From Molossus alvarezi (Eukaryota; Chordata; Mammalia; Chiroptera; Molossidae), in NCBI GenBank assembly GCA_037176705.1, contig CM073893.1, positions 19,592,074 through 19,656,073 of the forward strand: DNA of 64,000 nucleotides, read 5' to 3'. The notes below the pieces were generated by a model. It was not told the origin of the DNA and ran no database searches. It saw only the letters and a program-made list of their open reading frames with translations. The position numbers and the translations under genes are program-made. This document shows, piece after piece, positions 63,020 to 64,000 of this stretch (position 1 is its first letter; each line of letters starts with the position of its first letter).

Positions 63020-64000
63020 CTACAAAAGAAAGAATAGAAAAAAGTGAATCAAAATTTTAAAATTTCATTTTCAAAGCATAGACATTTCAATTCAAAGATT
63101 ATTAGCTCTATACCAAACCACTATTATATCCTTTGGAAAGAATTACTTTTTTTATTTTCCTAGAATTTGAAGATGAAAATAATCCACTAGGCTTCAACCT
63201 ATACTCTATATCTATATACCTATGCCTAAATCTATTTTATCATCAAGAACATAAAAAAAGAAAGGGTTATGAGAGATATACACATATTTATTTCTGTATC
63301 TATCTATATGTCTTTAAAACCGCAAATTCACATTCATTTATCCAATTCCAATATAAGACCAAATGGTACCTTCCAATTCCATGTTTATAACTCTTCTTTG
63401 ACAGTGAGAATGCCTGGGATCCATTTATCTTTAATTTATTGACTCACTCAATCTCCCCGTATGTAACCACCTTCCATCTCCAAAGCTACCCACTCCCTCA
63501 TATGGGTACTCTCCTCTCCGGTTCGGACCGACTCCCCATCCTGGAATGCCCTCAAGGGTAGTCACCAGACCCATACGTAGGCTGTCCAAGCAGCTAAAGA
63601 GTTATGGGTTTCATTCTCAAACATGGGCTGGACAACTCAGATCTTTATCTTGAACTAGAAAAATAAAAGCTTCAGCCGTCAGCAAAAGGCACAAAAAGAA
63701 GGTTATTAAAAGTTCTTCTGATATAGAAAGGATTGGGGCAGTCAAGACAAGCTATGTGAAAAAGCAAATAAAGGAAGGTAGAAATGATATGGAGTAGACA
63801 ATCAGATTGGTACTTAGGAAACAGTGAAGCAAATGTGCAGATACATTCAGGGGAAAAGAAATCAACCTCAGATTAGCATTTATTCAAGAATCATTCTCAG
63901 TTCCAGTTTTATGAGATATATGGCATTACTTATCCATGGAGCACCTTGAAAACTATGAACTGTTACCACAAAGTCGTCTTTTTCTAGGGTTAACTTAACA
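63020..64000 (-). other. RB1: Part of RB1 intron 3
   Basis: This is intronic sequence upstream of exon 4. It is AT-rich with one GC-richer patch at about 63440-63600. No exon 3 (c.265-380) could be found before the window ends, and I see no repeat I can name. Confidence 0.6.

Noticed and set aside
63020..64000. RB1 exon 3
   Set aside because: Searched for the expected end of exon 3 (ELQKNIEIS) on the minus strand; not found, so it must lie beyond the window.

Overview
The window is a 64 kb internal piece of a mammalian nuclear gene. Fourteen short exons on the minus strand match retinoblastoma protein RB1, exons 4 to 17 in human numbering. Their order runs from exon 4 at about 63.0 kb to exon 17 at about 11.4 kb. 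Together they give 1,315 coding nt, equivalent to human c.381-1695 (codon 127 to codon 565). All reading phases join correctly, all donors are GT and all acceptors AG, and no exon differs in length from human. Exons 1-3 lie beyond base 64000 and exons 18-27 beyond base 1. No other protein-coding gene was found; LPAR6, which lies in intron 17 of human RB1, is not within the 11.35 kb of intron 17 seen here.

The organism is a bat, probably Yangochiroptera/Vespertilionoidea. I see about 45 copies of the chiropteran tRNA-derived VES SINE in at least three subfamilies, many with perfect 10-20 bp target-site duplications (TSDs), plus a SPIN-like hAT element of the horizontally transferred family known from little brown bat. 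The species cannot be fixed from this sequence.

Layout (RB1 is read right to left). 63.02-64 kb: part of intron 3. 57-63 kb: exons 4-5, a GC-richer unclassified repeat-like block and four SINEs. 48-57 kb: exons 6-7 around an 8 kb intron 6 packed with VES copies and one sense-oriented L1. 40-48 kb: exons 8-10 with few young repeats. 33-40 kb: intron 10, dominated by a roughly 5 kb antisense L1 carrying several nested VES copies and, just upstream of it, a Tigger-type element. 30-33 kb: exons 11-12 and old L2 sequence. 14.7-29.8 kb: intron 12, inflated to 15.1 kb by at least four L1 copies, one L1 sitting inside another, plus SINEs, SPIN and Tigger-type elements. 11.3-14.7 kb: the exon 13-17 cluster, with introns 14 and 15 of only 92 and 83 bp. 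1-11.3 kb: intron 17, mostly AT-rich with old MIR, L2 and MER5A remnants, two L1 3' ends and three SINEs.

The encoded protein part covers the second half of the RB N-terminal domain (exons 4-10), the interdomain linker (exon 11) and most of pocket subdomain A (exons 12-17). I found no unknown biological system. The points worth a second look are codon changes at two human CpG mutation hotspots, a cluster of changes in the linker, and several unusual retrotransposition products: a SINE dimer, a head-only SINE, a 47-bp retro-insert, and displaced internal segments in two L1 copies. Comparisons with human RB1 and repeat family names come from memory, not from a search.
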